NCBI GenBank assembly: GCA_035063765.1
Contig: JAPSFT010000019.1
Coordinates: 22,499-86,498, forward strand
Length of the DNA: 64,000 nt
Source of the DNA: Deltaproteobacteria bacterium
GTDB lineage: Bacteria; Myxococcota_A; UBA9160; PR03
Direction: 5' to 3'
Below the pieces are notes generated by a model. It did no database searches. It worked only from the letters and a program-made list of their open reading frames with translations, and had not been told where the DNA came from. Shown here piece by piece: positions 38,508 through 48,246 of this stretch (the stretch's first letter is position 1; every line of letters starts with the position of its first letter). A program made the translations under genes and the position numbers.

Positions 38508-40638
38508 GGGCCACCTCCTGCCCGCTGCGCGCCGACTCGAGGAACGCAAAGGTGGTCCGCGAGACCGCCGCGATCTCCTCGAAGGCGAACGGTGCCGGCC
38601 GCCCCTCGCGCGCGGCCTGGAGCACCTCGCGGAGCGCCGTGGCCTGTCCCTTGTCCTGGTTGAGCGTGCGGAAGGGCCGCCGGCGGCCGGCGAATCGGGT
38701 CGATCGGAAGTTCTCGCAGGCGACGGTCCGCCCGTCGGCGGAGGCCTCGAAGCGCTCCTTCGGGAGCGCGCTGCTGGCGCTCGCCAGGTACTGGATCTGT
38801 GCGACCGATCCGTCGGCGAAGGTGACCTGCGCGGCGACGGAGTCGTCGCGCTCGGGATCGGCGCCGAGCGCTCGGGCGAAGACGCGTGCGGGGCGCGAGC
38901 CGGCCAGGAACGAGCACAGATCGACGAAGTGGCAGACCTCGCCCACGATCCGCCCGCCGCCCTGCTTGGGGTCGGTGATCCAGGTCCCCTCCGGCGTCGG
39001 CCCCGCCGCCACCACGTAGTGGATGGCGAGCGGCCCCTGGCGCTGCGCGAAGGCCTTGCGCATCTCGCGTGCGTGCGCGGAGAAGCGGCGGTTGTAGCCG
39101 ACCGTCAGGAAGCCGCCGGTCTCGCGGACCGCGCGCTCGAGCTCCGCCAGCTCCTCCGCGGCGAGGGCGGGCGGCTTCTCGAGCCAGACGGCCTTGCCGG
39201 CGCGCAGGGCGCGCGCCGCCAGGCTGGCGTGGCTGTCGTGACGGGTCGCGATGAAGACGATCTGGACGGCCGGGTCGCCGAGGGCTTCCTCGGGGTCGGT
39301 GCCGCAGGCGGGGAACCCGAACTTCTCGGCGGTGGCGCGCGCCGAGGGGCCCGTCGCGGCGATCAGCCACTGCGGGCGCGCCTCGGGGATCCCGGCGAGC
39401 GCCGGGAGCAGCACGCCCTTCGCGTAGTTGCCGGCGCCCAGGAACGCCACGCCGAGCGCGGACGGAGCCGAGGCCGGCGCCGCGGGCGCGAGGCGGAGGC
39501 CCTGCGCCACGGCCGGCTCCTCCGCGTAGCGGAACACGACGGCCAGCGCTGCACGCCGGCCCTGGGCGAGCTCCGCATACACGCCGGGAGCGTCGTCGAA
39601 GGGGACCTGCTCGGTCGCGAGTCGATCGGGGCGCACGGCACCGGCCGAGACGAGATCGAGGAACGCGCCGAGGTTGCGGTTCTCGGTCCAGCGCACGTAG
39701 GGGAGCGGGTAGTCGAGGCCGAGCTCCTCGTAGCGCCGGTCGTAGCGGCCGGGCCCGTAGGAGGTGCTCATCCGGAGCTCCAGCTCCTTCTCGTAGAAGG
39801 TCCGGCGGTCGAGCTCCATCGGCATGGCGCCCACCACCACCACCTTGCCCTTGTGCCGGCACAGGTCGGCGGCGAGCTGGATCGGTGCGGAGGTCTCGGC
39901 CGCCGCGGCCACCAGCGCGAGGTCGACGCCGTGGCCGCCGGTGGCCTGGTCGCGCCAGGCGTCGGAGACCTCGTCGGGACGCATCGCCCAGGTGGCGCCG
40001 CAGGCGAGCGCCTGCTCGACGCGCTGCGGGGAGAGGTCGAGCCCGAGCACGCGGCAGCCGTTGGCGCGCAGGAGCTGCACGGCGAGCTGGCCGATGAGTC
40101 CCAGGCCGACCACGGCCGCCACCTCGCCGAGGGTCGGCTGCCCCACGCGGATGCCCTGGAGCGCGATCGCGCCGAGCGTCGCGAAGGCGGCCTGCTCGAG
40201 CGCGACCCCGTCCGGCACGCGGACGGCGAGGTTCTCGGGCACCACGATCAGCTCCGCGTGGTTCGCGTAGCCGGCGCCGGCGCAGGCCACCCGGTCGCCG
40301 GGTGCGAAGCCGCCGACGCCCGGGCCGGCCGCGAGGACGACCCCTGCGCTCGAGTAGCCGAGCGGCTGCGGCGCCTCGAGCCGGGTCATCACGGCGCGAT
40401 AGGTGGGCAGCGGCCCCTCCTGCTGGAGCTTGCGCACCACCTGCTTCACGAGGTCCGGGCGGCTGCGCGCCTTGGCGAGCAGCGACTTGCGCGCGAAGTC
40501 GAGCGCCAGCTTCTCGGTGCCGGGCGACACCACGGAGAAGTGGTTGCGGACCAGGATCTGGCCCTCGCGGACGGCCGGGGCCGGCACCTCGACGAGCTCG
40601 AGCTCACCGGTCCGGGCGCTCTGGAGGATCTGCTTCAA
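38500..40638 (-). CDS. Bi-domain oxidoreductase: zinc-type alcohol dehydrogenase plus Gfo/Idh/MocA
   Basis: A 712-residue fusion. The N-terminal half (1-360) is a medium-chain dehydrogenase: VSPGTEKLALDFARKSLL, LGYSSAGVVLAAGPGVGGFAPGD and a Rossmann motif in VAAVVGLGLIGQLAVQLL. The C-terminal half (from about 384) is Gfo/Idh/MocA: VAFLGAGNYAKGVLLPAL, then WLEKPPAL with the EKP motif and GGRIVGEVCHFVDLCSF. Such bi-domain proteins recur in exopolysaccharide loci, where sugar-nucleotide oxidation is assumed. TTG 40638 forms a TTGA overlap with the DUF362 stop and has GGAG 6 bases upstream. Substrate unknown. Confidence 0.83.
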   Translation of the reverse strand: MKQILQSARTGELELVEVPAPAVREGQILVRNHFSVVSPGTEKLALDFARKSLLAKARSRPDLVKQVVRKLQQEGPLPTYRAVMTRLEAPQPLGYSSAGVVLAAGPGVGGFAPGDRVACAGAGYANHAELIVVPENLAVRVPDGVALEQAAFATLGAIALQGIRVGQPTLGEVAAVVGLGLIGQLAVQLLRANGCRVLGLDLSPQRVEQALACGATWAMRPDEVSDAWRDQATGGHGVDLALVAAAAETSAPIQLAADLCRHKGKVVVVGAMPMELDRRTFYEKELELRMSTSYGPGRYDRRYEELGLDYPLPYVRWTENRNLGAFLDLVSAGAVRPDRLATEQVPFDDAPGVYAELAQGRRAALAVVFRYAEEPAVAQGLRLAPAAPASAPSALGVAFLGAGNYAKGVLLPALAGIPEARPQWLIAATGPSARATAEKFGFPACGTDPEEALGDPAVQIVFIATRHDSHASLAARALRAGKAVWLEKPPALAAEELAELERAVRETGGFLTVGYNRRFSAHAREMRKAFAQRQGPLAIHYVVAAGPTPEGTWITDPKQGGGRIVGEVCHFVDLCSFLAGSRPARVFARALGADPERDDSVAAQVTFADGSVAQIQYLASASSALPKERFEASADGRTVACENFRSTRFAGRRRPFRTLNQDKGQATALREVLQAAREGRPAPFAFEEIAAVSRTTFAFLESARSGQEVALD

Positions 40639-42116
40639 GGCGCGCTCCGCTCCACGTGCCCGCTCCACCCCGGGTGCGGCACGAAGCTCGTCTCGGAGCG
40701 CAGGTCGTCGAGCCTGAGCCCGCGGGGCTCCGAGCTATCGGGGGTGATCTCGAAGACCTGGACCTCGCCGGGATCGCGCACGGCCGTGATCCGCGGTCCC
40801 GGATCCTGGATCGCCTCCCAGATCTTGGGCAGCTTGCGCTCGTCGAAGCCCATCAGGCGGACGGCGACCAGGTCCGCCGCCACGGGGTCCGTGGCGGCGA
40901 TGACGGCGCCGAGCGGCACGTCCTGGGGGGCGAGAGGCCCACCGCCCTGGCCGGCGACGATCCCGTCGATGACGGTGAGCACCGTGCGGACGGGGGCGGG
41001 CGCGCCCAGGTGGAGGCCCTGCGCGTCGCTGTAGTAGAGGCAGCGGTTGAGGTCGCAGCACATGCGCCAGGTGGTGCGGTTACCGTACCAGTTGCCGCTG
41101 CGCACGAAGTCGTCGCCGCGCGTGGCGCTCTCGAGCCGCCGGGCGGCGCGGAACCAGGGCAGCGCCTGCCCGCGCTGGAGCAGGGGCCGCGCGAGCTCGA
41201 TGGCGCGGCTGCGCGCGCGGTCGATCCAGCGTCCGCCCGGGTACTCGTCGCCGCCCTCGCCGGGGGCGCCCAGCGAATGGTGGGGCAGCCAGTTCTTGTC
41301 GCCGTTGATGCCGACCAGGTTCTTCAGCGCCAGGGTGACGCCCGTCTTCTTGTGCGTCTTGAGCTTCGGCAGGTTCACGATCAGGTCCGAGGAGAGCACC
41401 GTCTCGGAGAGGAGATAGGCGTTGCGGCCGCCCCGGTGGTGGTCGACCGTGACGCCCGGATCGTAGTCCGCGCCGCGGAAGCGGATGGGATCGAGGCCCG
41501 AGCCGGTGAAGAAGCTGCGCTCGCCGAGGTCGACGGCCCGGTAGCCCGCCGGATCGCCCGGGAGCGGTTGGCGCTCGACGATGACCCCGTCGCGGAAGAC
41601 CACGGCCTCGCGGCGCAGGTCGATGACCTCGAGCTCGCGCTGGAGCGTCTCCTCGTAGAAGCGGACGATCGCGTCGAGGCCGGTGACCGCACGGATCCGA
41701 TCGAAGTCGCAGTCCTGCTGCGGCGCCTCGGCGACGACCACGCTGCCCTCGGCGCCGGCCGCGAGGAACGCGTAGTCCGCGACGGCGCGGACGATCGACC
41801 CGTGGGTGATGACGCTCTCGATGCTGCCCTCCTCGCACGGGTTCCAGTGCCGGATGAAGTTGGGCTTGAGGACGATGCGACCGCCCCGGTGGACGAGCGC
41901 GCCGAGCGGATTCCACTGCGGTGAGTCGAAGCGCCCGGCGTCGAGGCCCAGGGCGAGGAGGACGCTGCGAACCGCCGCGTAGACGTGGTTGAAGGGCCCT
42001 GCGCCGCCGGCCTCACCCAGGAGGGAGGCGATCTCCGGATAGGCCTTCCCGGGCCCCCAAGGGGCCGCCAGGCTCCGATAGCTGGGCTCCGTCCGGGACA
42101 GCCCCGCCCGTATCAT
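40635..42116 (-). CDS. DUF362 domain protein
   Basis: A 493-residue cytosolic protein of the DUF362 family. Conserved parts seen are IVLKPNFIRHWNP near 82, ITHGSIVRAVADY, VVVAEAPQQDCDFDRI and LIVNLPKLKTHKKTGVTLALKNLVGINGDK. VIDGIVAGQGGGPLAP and ATDPVAADLVAVRLMG follow. Many DUF362 proteins carry ferredoxin-type Fe-S clusters; no CxxCxxC cluster motif is visible here. The reaction is unknown. It is coupled by a 4-base overlap to the bi-domain oxidoreductase, pointing to joint action on a sugar precursor. Confidence 0.8.
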   Translation of the reverse strand: MIRAGLSRTEPSYRSLAAPWGPGKAYPEIASLLGEAGGAGPFNHVYAAVRSVLLALGLDAGRFDSPQWNPLGALVHRGGRIVLKPNFIRHWNPCEEGSIESVITHGSIVRAVADYAFLAAGAEGSVVVAEAPQQDCDFDRIRAVTGLDAIVRFYEETLQRELEVIDLRREAVVFRDGVIVERQPLPGDPAGYRAVDLGERSFFTGSGLDPIRFRGADYDPGVTVDHHRGGRNAYLLSETVLSSDLIVNLPKLKTHKKTGVTLALKNLVGINGDKNWLPHHSLGAPGEGGDEYPGGRWIDRARSRAIELARPLLQRGQALPWFRAARRLESATRGDDFVRSGNWYGNRTTWRMCCDLNRCLYYSDAQGLHLGAPAPVRTVLTVIDGIVAGQGGGPLAPQDVPLGAVIAATDPVAADLVAVRLMGFDERKLPKIWEAIQDPGPRITAVRDPGEVQVFEITPDSSEPRGLRLDDLRSETSFVPHPGWSGHVERSAP

Positions 42117-42176
42117 CCCGCCCGCTCCGCGACACCGCCGCCCCCATTGGCGACCCGAGACGATAGCCCCCGCCCG

Positions 42177-43322
42177 TCAGGGTGCCGGCGGCTGCGAAGC
42201 GCGCGCACGGCCGGCCTCGCGGACCAGCTCCACGGTCCGCGCCGCCGTCCGCGCCCAGGTGAAGGCAAGCGAACGCTCGACGCCGAGCCGGCTGCGCTCG
42301 TTCCGGTCCGACCAGGCGGCGTCGAGGGCGCGCGCCAGGGATTCCGGGTTCCCCTCCGCGTAGGTCACGGCGGCCTCGCCGCAGATCTCGCGGACCAGGG
42401 CGCATTCGGGCGCGACCACGGCGCACCCCGATCGCATCCCCTCGACGAGCGGGAAGCAGAAGGTCTCGAAGGAGCCGCCGACGACGAGGACGTGGGCGCT
42501 CCGGTAGGCCTCGGCGAGCCCTGCGCCGAACGCGGGTCCCTTCAGGACCGAGCCGCCGAGCGCCGTCCCGGCGTGTCGCTCGAGGCGTTCCGCATAGTCG
42601 CGGTCGCTCCGGTTGCCGTGGACGCGCAGCTCCCAGGGCCGGCCGCCCGCGCGGGCGAGCGCCACGGCGTCGATGACGGTCTCGATCCCCTTGTTCGCGA
42701 TCACGTTGGCGATCATCACGGCGACGGGTGCTCCGGCCTCATCGCAGGCGGAGCGCGGGAACGCTTCGAGCGAGGAGCCGTGGTGCACCACCGCCGTCAC
42801 CTTCACGCCGGGATCCATCGCCTCGATCATCGCCCGGGAGACGGTGAGGACGGCCGCGGCGCGCGCCGCACTGCGTCTCGTGACCGATCGCAGCAGGTAC
42901 GCCGACAGCGGGCCACCCACCGCCGCCGACGACGAGAAGGCCTGCCAGGCGTAGAGGTTGCGCGAGAGCATCACGAAGGGGATCGGCAGGGTCGGCACCG
43001 CATCGCGCGGGACGAAGGCCACCTGCGCGCCGTGCCGCCGGATCGCCTGCCGGAGGAGGCGGCCTCGGCCCAGCCGCGCCCGCCACGAGCCGGGCGCGGG
43101 CGTATCGATCGCGTCGACGACGACACCGGAGCCGCCGAGCGCGCGCACCGCCGGCGCGTTGCAGGCCGCCCATTGCGACGAGAGCAGGGCGACGATCCCC
43201 TGCTTCTCCGGGATCGCGCCGCTCGTGAGGCCCTCTACGAAGCCGGCCACATAGGTCGCGGCGCCGCCCAGCGGGGCGAGCGAGAGGTCGACGAGGATCC
43301 GGGGCTCGCCTGCGGCGGTCAC
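42177..43322 (-). CDS. Glycosyltransferase family 4 protein
   Basis: A 381-residue GT-B enzyme. RILVDLSLAPLGGAATYVAGFVEGL is the acceptor-side start. FVPRDAVPTLPIPFVMLSRNLYAW and VLTVSRAMIEAM lie in the first domain. The donor domain has VAVMIANVIANKGIETVIDAV, WELRVHGNRSD and GSFETFCFPLVEGMRSGCAVVAPE with the EX7E pair. The start is GTG 43322; longer in-frame versions add an unconserved leader. It heads the leftward group GT4-DUF362-oxidoreductase-ligase-acyltransferase, 60 bases before DUF362. Confidence 0.87.
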   Translation of the reverse strand: MTAAGEPRILVDLSLAPLGGAATYVAGFVEGLTSGAIPEKQGIVALLSSQWAACNAPAVRALGGSGVVVDAIDTPAPGSWRARLGRGRLLRQAIRRHGAQVAFVPRDAVPTLPIPFVMLSRNLYAWQAFSSSAAVGGPLSAYLLRSVTRRSAARAAAVLTVSRAMIEAMDPGVKVTAVVHHGSSLEAFPRSACDEAGAPVAVMIANVIANKGIETVIDAVALARAGGRPWELRVHGNRSDRDYAERLERHAGTALGGSVLKGPAFGAGLAEAYRSAHVLVVGGSFETFCFPLVEGMRSGCAVVAPECALVREICGEAAVTYAEGNPESLARALDAAWSDRNERSRLGVERSLAFTWARTAARTVELVREAGRARASQPPAP

Positions 43323-43515
43323 ACGGAGGGCGGGCCTGCCGCCAGGAGCTGCGCACCGATGACGCTCGACACGAGGACCGTCCCCATCGTCCGGAGATGG
43401 CGGGAGCTTAGCTCGGAGCGATCGCCGACCCACGCCGATCGGGTGCACCGAGCTGGCATCGGCTGGCTCGGCTCCATACCTTGCGGCCCGATCGGGCCCC
43501 CTCCAGCGGGAGTCG

Positions 43516-45207
43516 GTGCTGCGCACGCCCCCTCGCCGTCAGCTCCTCGTCCCCGCGGCAGCCGCAGCGGCTGCCGCGCTCTACCCCGCCTGGCTGACCT
43601 GGCGCGAGCAGGGCGACCTCGCGCCCTTCCGCTTCTTCGCGGCCGATGCCTTCTACTACCTCGCGGTGGCCGAGCGTTCGCAGGGTCGTGCCTTCTACAC
43701 CTTCGATGGCCGGTTCGCGACGAACGGGTTCCACCCGCTCTGGCAGTGGCTGCTCGGCTTCGTCTTCGGACGCACCGGCGCGGCTCCCGAGATGCAGGTG
43801 CTCCTCGCCTTCGCGCTCGGGGCCGTCCTCGTGGCGATCGGAGCCGCGTGGTTCGCAGCGGCGGTGGCGCGCGCGACCGGCCAGCCGGGCCTCGCGCTGC
43901 TCGCCGCCGTGCCGGGCTTCTACTCCCTCCTGCTGCCGCCCGTGGCGCCGGGCTACTTCGCAGCCTGGTCCTTCGCGAACGGGATGGAGTCGGGCGTCTC
44001 GATCGCCGCCTTCGGCGTGCTCGCGTGGCTCCTGACCGATCCGGGGCTGCAGCGCCCGGTGGTGGGGATCCGCAGGTTCGCGCTGCTCGGGCTCGTGGGA
44101 TCTGCGATGACGCTCGCGCGCCTCGACGACGTCTTCGTCTTCGGGCCGCTCCTGCTGCTCGCCTGGGCCGCGAGCCCCTCGCTGCGCGCCGCCTGGCCGC
44201 GGGCGCTCGCGGTGGCGCTCCCGCCCCTGCTCGGAATCGGTGCCTATCTCGCCTACAACCTCGCTGCGACCGGCATGCTCCTGCCCGTGAGCGGCACGGC
44301 GAAGGCTGCGGGCCTGTGGGCGCTCGCGCGAAACGGCTACGCGACGCTCACGACGCTCGCCCCCTTCCTGGACCTCTTCGGCCGCGGCAACGGGGCCTGG
44401 GGCTCGGAGGCCTGGCGCATCCTCCAGATGCTCGTGCCCGCGGCGGCGGCCGCGCTCCACCTGGCCGGGCGCTGGGTGCGTGGACGGGGGGTGCCGGTGG
44501 TGGCTCGCCTCCGTGGAGCCCTGCGGGAGCCGCTGGTCCTGCTCTCGCTGTACGTGCTCGGGAAGGCCGCCTACAACTTCACCGTCGTCCCGCTCTGGAA
44601 CCAGGGGCACTGGTACTACCCGGTGTCGATCCTCGTGTTCAGCTGGATCGTGGCGGACGCGATGGGCCGGATCCTCGGCCGCCTCGGGACGAGCACCGGC
44701 ATGCGGCGCGCGGTCACGGGCCTCTGCGTGCTCGTCGTGATCCTGCAGGCCAACGTGTTCGTCGACCAGAAGCGGCAGGGCGGGCTCGGGATCGCGAACC
44801 ATGCGTTCTGGAAGCGTGGCGCGGAGGTCGACGCCGCCCTCGAGGCGCGCTGCCCCGGCTGCGGCCTCGTCGAGCTCGACGACGGCATCCTCTCCTACTC
44901 GCTCGCGCGGCCGGTGATGAACGGGCTAGGCCTCGCGATCGATCGGGAGGCGTCCGCGGCGCTGCGCGGCGGCGAGCTCCTGGCGCTCGCCCATGCGCGC
45001 GGCTTCCGGCTGCTCGCGACGCTCCACTATGCCATGCCCGCGGAAGCCTACGAGGATCGCGAGGCCTTGCGCGCGGCGCTCGCGCGCAACGTGCAGCTAC
45101 GCGGGCAGCGGCTCGACGCCTTCGAGTTCTCGGTCCTCTACACGGATCCGGCGAGTGGGGTCCACTTCGTGGAGTTCCGGCCGCGCCACACCGCCACGCC
45201 CCGATAG
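43516..45207 (+). CDS. GT39-like polytopic membrane protein
   Basis: A 563-residue membrane protein with about 9-10 helices and a C-terminal periplasmic part of about 140 residues. After the first helix comes FFAADAFYYLAVAERSQGRAFYTFDG, whose acidic loop recalls the catalytic Asp of lipid-linked (GT-C) glycosyltransferases. Then TNGFHPLWQWLLGFVFGR. RLDDVFVFGPLLLLAW and YNFTVVPLWNQGHWYYP also resemble this class. A GT-C transferase using a polyprenyl-phosphate sugar is inferred; the donor is unknown. GTG 43516 start; divergent from the GT4 gene with 193 bases between. Confidence 0.68.
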   Translation: MLRTPPRRQLLVPAAAAAAAALYPAWLTWREQGDLAPFRFFAADAFYYLAVAERSQGRAFYTFDGRFATNGFHPLWQWLLGFVFGRTGAAPEMQVLLAFALGAVLVAIGAAWFAAAVARATGQPGLALLAAVPGFYSLLLPPVAPGYFAAWSFANGMESGVSIAAFGVLAWLLTDPGLQRPVVGIRRFALLGLVGSAMTLARLDDVFVFGPLLLLAWAASPSLRAAWPRALAVALPPLLGIGAYLAYNLAATGMLLPVSGTAKAAGLWALARNGYATLTTLAPFLDLFGRGNGAWGSEAWRILQMLVPAAAAALHLAGRWVRGRGVPVVARLRGALREPLVLLSLYVLGKAAYNFTVVPLWNQGHWYYPVSILVFSWIVADAMGRILGRLGTSTGMRRAVTGLCVLVVILQANVFVDQKRQGGLGIANHAFWKRGAEVDAALEARCPGCGLVELDDGILSYSLARPVMNGLGLAIDREASAALRGGELLALAHARGFRLLATLHYAMPAEAYEDREALRAALARNVQLRGQRLDAFEFSVLYTDPASGVHFVEFRPRHTATPR

Positions 45208-45222
45208 GAGGGGATGGGACGC

Positions 45223-48200
45223 TCAGGAGGCGCTGCAGAGCGCCTCGTCGAGCTCGAGCACGAGCTCGTTCAGGACCCGCAGCGACCGGAGCGAGTCGCC
45301 CGGCTGCTTCGCCGCGATGCTCTGCGCGATCTGCCGGTACATGCGGCTGTAGGCCTGCATACGGTTGATCCGGGTCCGTCGCAGCACCCGCAGCGGCCCC
45401 TCCGCCAGATAGCTCGACCCGTTCGAAACGGTCACGGTCCGGTCCCGGGCGCGCATCACGACGTGGTTCTGCACGCCGATCCGGGGGCTTCCCAGGTGCG
45501 TCAGGTGGAGGACCAGCGAGGCTCCGTTCTCGAGCTCGACCTGCGAGACGCTGTCGCCGTTCTGGCTGCGCGTCGCCGACCAGCGGCGGGGTCGGGAGTA
45601 GTCGTTCATGAACAGGAACTGGTCGATCCAGTGGCAGCCGTTGCTGATGACGTGGCTGCGCGCGTTCGGCCAGCGGTACCAGTGGCGAGCGGGCAGGGCC
45701 ACCTCGAAGACGTCCGAGCAGATGCTGATCGGCTCTCCCGGCCCGACCCGCAGATCCTCGCGTGCGAGGGCGAAGAGCGGGTTGTGGCGCATGTGATAGC
45801 CGCTGAAGAGCCGGCCCTCCCGCCCCTCGAGCGCGCGGAGCAGGCGCGCGAGCTGGTCCGGATCGGTGACGGCAGGCTTCTCGACCACGGCGATGGCACC
45901 GCTCTCGAGGGCCACGATCGCCTGGTCCGCGTGGGTGTGGTGGTATCCGGCGACGAAGTGGACCTGGAAGGTCTCGCCGTCGAGCAGGACGGGCGAGGTC
46001 GACACCGCCCAGGGGAGGTCACCGATCCTCCCGATCTGGGTCGGGTCGAGCTCGTGAACCGCCCGGATGTCCACCCACTTCTTGACGCACGGGATGATGT
46101 TCGTCTTGGCATAGTTGCCGAGGCCGAAGATGACGCCGGTGAGCCGCTTGTCGTCCCGCCGCGGCTTCGGAGCACCGTGCGAGACGGCGACCGGGGAGGT
46201 GGGGCCGAGGGGGAGGATCCGCTCGGCGAGGGGCTCTCCTCCCCAGAAGGCGGCGACGCGCTCGAAGGCCTCCTCGACCACCTCGGGCTCGAGCTTGCGC
46301 CCGGATTCCGGGTGCCAGGCTGCGATCGGCTCCGGGATCGTGCCGGGGCCCGTCCAGGCCACGAGCGTCACGCCTTCGGAGCTGGAGCGGCGTGCGAGGA
46401 GCTCGGCTGGGATCTCGCGAACGAGCAGGTTCGACAGGACGATCCGCTCGACGCAGCGTGGATGGGAGGGGGCGACGAAGGCCACCGCCGTTCCCACGGC
46501 GGGGCCGGTACCGCGACGCTCGATCACGGTGCCGATCCCCGTCGCCAGGTACTTCTCGTTGCGCAGCGACTCCCCGAGCCGGGAGCGCACCTTCCGCATC
46601 ACCGACCCGGGCCCGAACTCACGCAGGTACTCGAGGAGCATCTGGATGCTCTTGGGACGCTCGAAGTACTGGCCGGTGATCCGTTCGAGGTTGGCCCAGC
46701 TCGCGACCTGGATGCGGACGCTGTCCTCCGTGAGGTGGTAGTCGAGGTAGCCGTCGTTCCAGGAGTCACCGCTGAGGAGGCGCATCCCGGTGACGGCCGG
46801 TGCCACGGGCTTTGCGAGATCCAGGGTCTCGTAGGGCTGCTCGGCGAGCTGCCCGCGGCGAAGGGCGAGCGTCGAGCCTGGCGCCGACAGGACGGCGCGG
46901 AACTTCCCGTTCGCTTCCCTGGGGATCGCCTCGACGAGCTCGATGCCGATCTCGATCTCGTCTCCGAGGCGGCTGCGGATCTCCTTTCGCAGCGCCTCCT
47001 CGCTCTCGTCGCGCCAGGTCGGGTAGGGAACCACGAGGACGTCGATCCGCTCGCGGCGGTGCTGGCGGATCTGCGCCTCCGCGACGTCGAGCTGGCCCTT
47101 GAAGATGTGGTCGAGCCGCCCGATCCAGCGCCCGTCCGGCGTGACCACGTAGTCTTCGATGCGCCCGTCGATGTCGAGGAAGACGTCGCCGGCCCGGCCG
47201 CACGGGCAGGGCCGCTTCGAGCGGGTGCCGACGTCGCCGATCCGGTAGCGCAGGAAGGGCGTCACCTCGTTCGCGAGGCCCGTCACGAGGAGGGGGCCGC
47301 GGACCCACTCGTCGGTCTCCTCCTCGGGCTCGACCTCGACGATCGAGAACTCCATGTCGACGTGCAGGTGGTTCTCCGGGCAACCCGTCATCGAGACGGC
47401 GAACTCGCTCGTGCCGTAGCGATCGTGGACCGGTGCGCCGAAGGCGGCTTCGATGGTGTCGCGATGGAAGGCCAGCAGCGACTCCGAGGAGGTGAAGACC
47501 GCGACGAGCCGGCCCTTGGGAAGCGGCCGGCCGGCGGCGAGCATCGCGCGGCCGATCAGGTGGAGCGAGGAGGGATAGCCCTGGACGTAGCGGGCCGGGG
47601 TCGCGTGGATCGCCTCCACGTAGGCCGGCAGGTTCTCGGGCTTCATGTGGTAGAGCGAGAAGAGCGTCTGGCGCCCGCCCCAGTAATTGGTGCGCCAGAA
47701 CGGCGGGTCCTCCTGGCGGAGCGGGACGATCGCCTGGCCGCCGAAGGTGAGGTGGGGATCGTCGAGCTCGACCCCGCAGGCACGACGCATCCGCCAGACG
47801 GTTGCGTACTCCTCCGCCGACGTCCTTGGTGTGTACCACAGGGGAAGTGCGGTCCCCGTCGTGCCGCTGGTCCGGCTGGTCTGCAGCAGGCCCTGCGGGA
47901 TGTCGTCGGCGACGAGCTCGGCGGCCCGCACGCGATAGGTCGCCTTGTCGAGCGGCGGGATGCTCGCGAGCGTCTCGCGAATCGCCGTCGTGGCGTCACG
48001 GGCCTCGGAAGGCGGAGGAAGATCCTTCCAGAAGCGCGTGTGCTCGCGGGCCCGACGGACGAGGTGATCGAGACGCTGGCGCTGGATCGCGATCAGCGCC
48101 GCCTCGTCGGCGCGCCCCGTGCGGTCCCACTCCGTGAGGATCCGGTGGAAGTGCGGGGTGAAGCGGGTGCGGGCGCGCTGCCAGCCGGCGAAGGTGCAGG

Positions 48201-48246
48201 CGGCGTTCTGCAACGGGATCGGCAGGACCTCGTACCAGAGACTCAT
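45223..48246 (-). CDS. CapK-type adenylate-forming enzyme fused to Gfo/Idh/MocA oxidoreductase
   Basis: A 1007-residue fusion. Residues 1-470 are a CapK/phenylacetate-CoA ligase-like adenylation domain: TSRTSGTTGT at 123-132, YGTSE at 277-281, YRIGD at 334-338, DIDGRIED near 358 and REANGKFRAVL with the catalytic-type Lys near 448. Residues about 490-690 form a linker region of unknown fold. The Gfo/Idh/MocA domain starts at GVIFGLGNYAKTNIIP near 704 and has VVEKPAV at 787-793, then GYHMRHNPLF and NGCHWIDQFLF. ATG 48246 overlaps the upstream glycosyltransferase stop. No CoA or carrier partner is seen nearby. Joining ligase and dehydrogenase suggests acylated or amidated uronate chemistry; this is inference. 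Confidence 0.8.
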   Translation of the reverse strand: MSLWYEVLPIPLQNAACTFAGWQRARTRFTPHFHRILTEWDRTGRADEAALIAIQRQRLDHLVRRAREHTRFWKDLPPPSEARDATTAIRETLASIPPLDKATYRVRAAELVADDIPQGLLQTSRTSGTTGTALPLWYTPRTSAEEYATVWRMRRACGVELDDPHLTFGGQAIVPLRQEDPPFWRTNYWGGRQTLFSLYHMKPENLPAYVEAIHATPARYVQGYPSSLHLIGRAMLAAGRPLPKGRLVAVFTSSESLLAFHRDTIEAAFGAPVHDRYGTSEFAVSMTGCPENHLHVDMEFSIVEVEPEEETDEWVRGPLLVTGLANEVTPFLRYRIGDVGTRSKRPCPCGRAGDVFLDIDGRIEDYVVTPDGRWIGRLDHIFKGQLDVAEAQIRQHRRERIDVLVVPYPTWRDESEEALRKEIRSRLGDEIEIGIELVEAIPREANGKFRAVLSAPGSTLALRRGQLAEQPYETLDLAKPVAPAVTGMRLLSGDSWNDGYLDYHLTEDSVRIQVASWANLERITGQYFERPKSIQMLLEYLREFGPGSVMRKVRSRLGESLRNEKYLATGIGTVIERRGTGPAVGTAVAFVAPSHPRCVERIVLSNLLVREIPAELLARRSSSEGVTLVAWTGPGTIPEPIAAWHPESGRKLEPEVVEEAFERVAAFWGGEPLAERILPLGPTSPVAVSHGAPKPRRDDKRLTGVIFGLGNYAKTNIIPCVKKWVDIRAVHELDPTQIGRIGDLPWAVSTSPVLLDGETFQVHFVAGYHHTHADQAIVALESGAIAVVEKPAVTDPDQLARLLRALEGREGRLFSGYHMRHNPLFALAREDLRVGPGEPISICSDVFEVALPARHWYRWPNARSHVISNGCHWIDQFLFMNDYSRPRRWSATRSQNGDSVSQVELENGASLVLHLTHLGSPRIGVQNHVVMRARDRTVTVSNGSSYLAEGPLRVLRRTRINRMQAYSRMYRQIAQSIAAKQPGDSLRSLRVLNELVLELDEALCSAS

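Noticed and set aside
43454..43467. Possible sigma-54 promoter TGGCAT...TGGC before the GT39-like gene
   Set aside because: The distance between the GG and GC elements is one base short of the strict spacing that sigma-54 needs.
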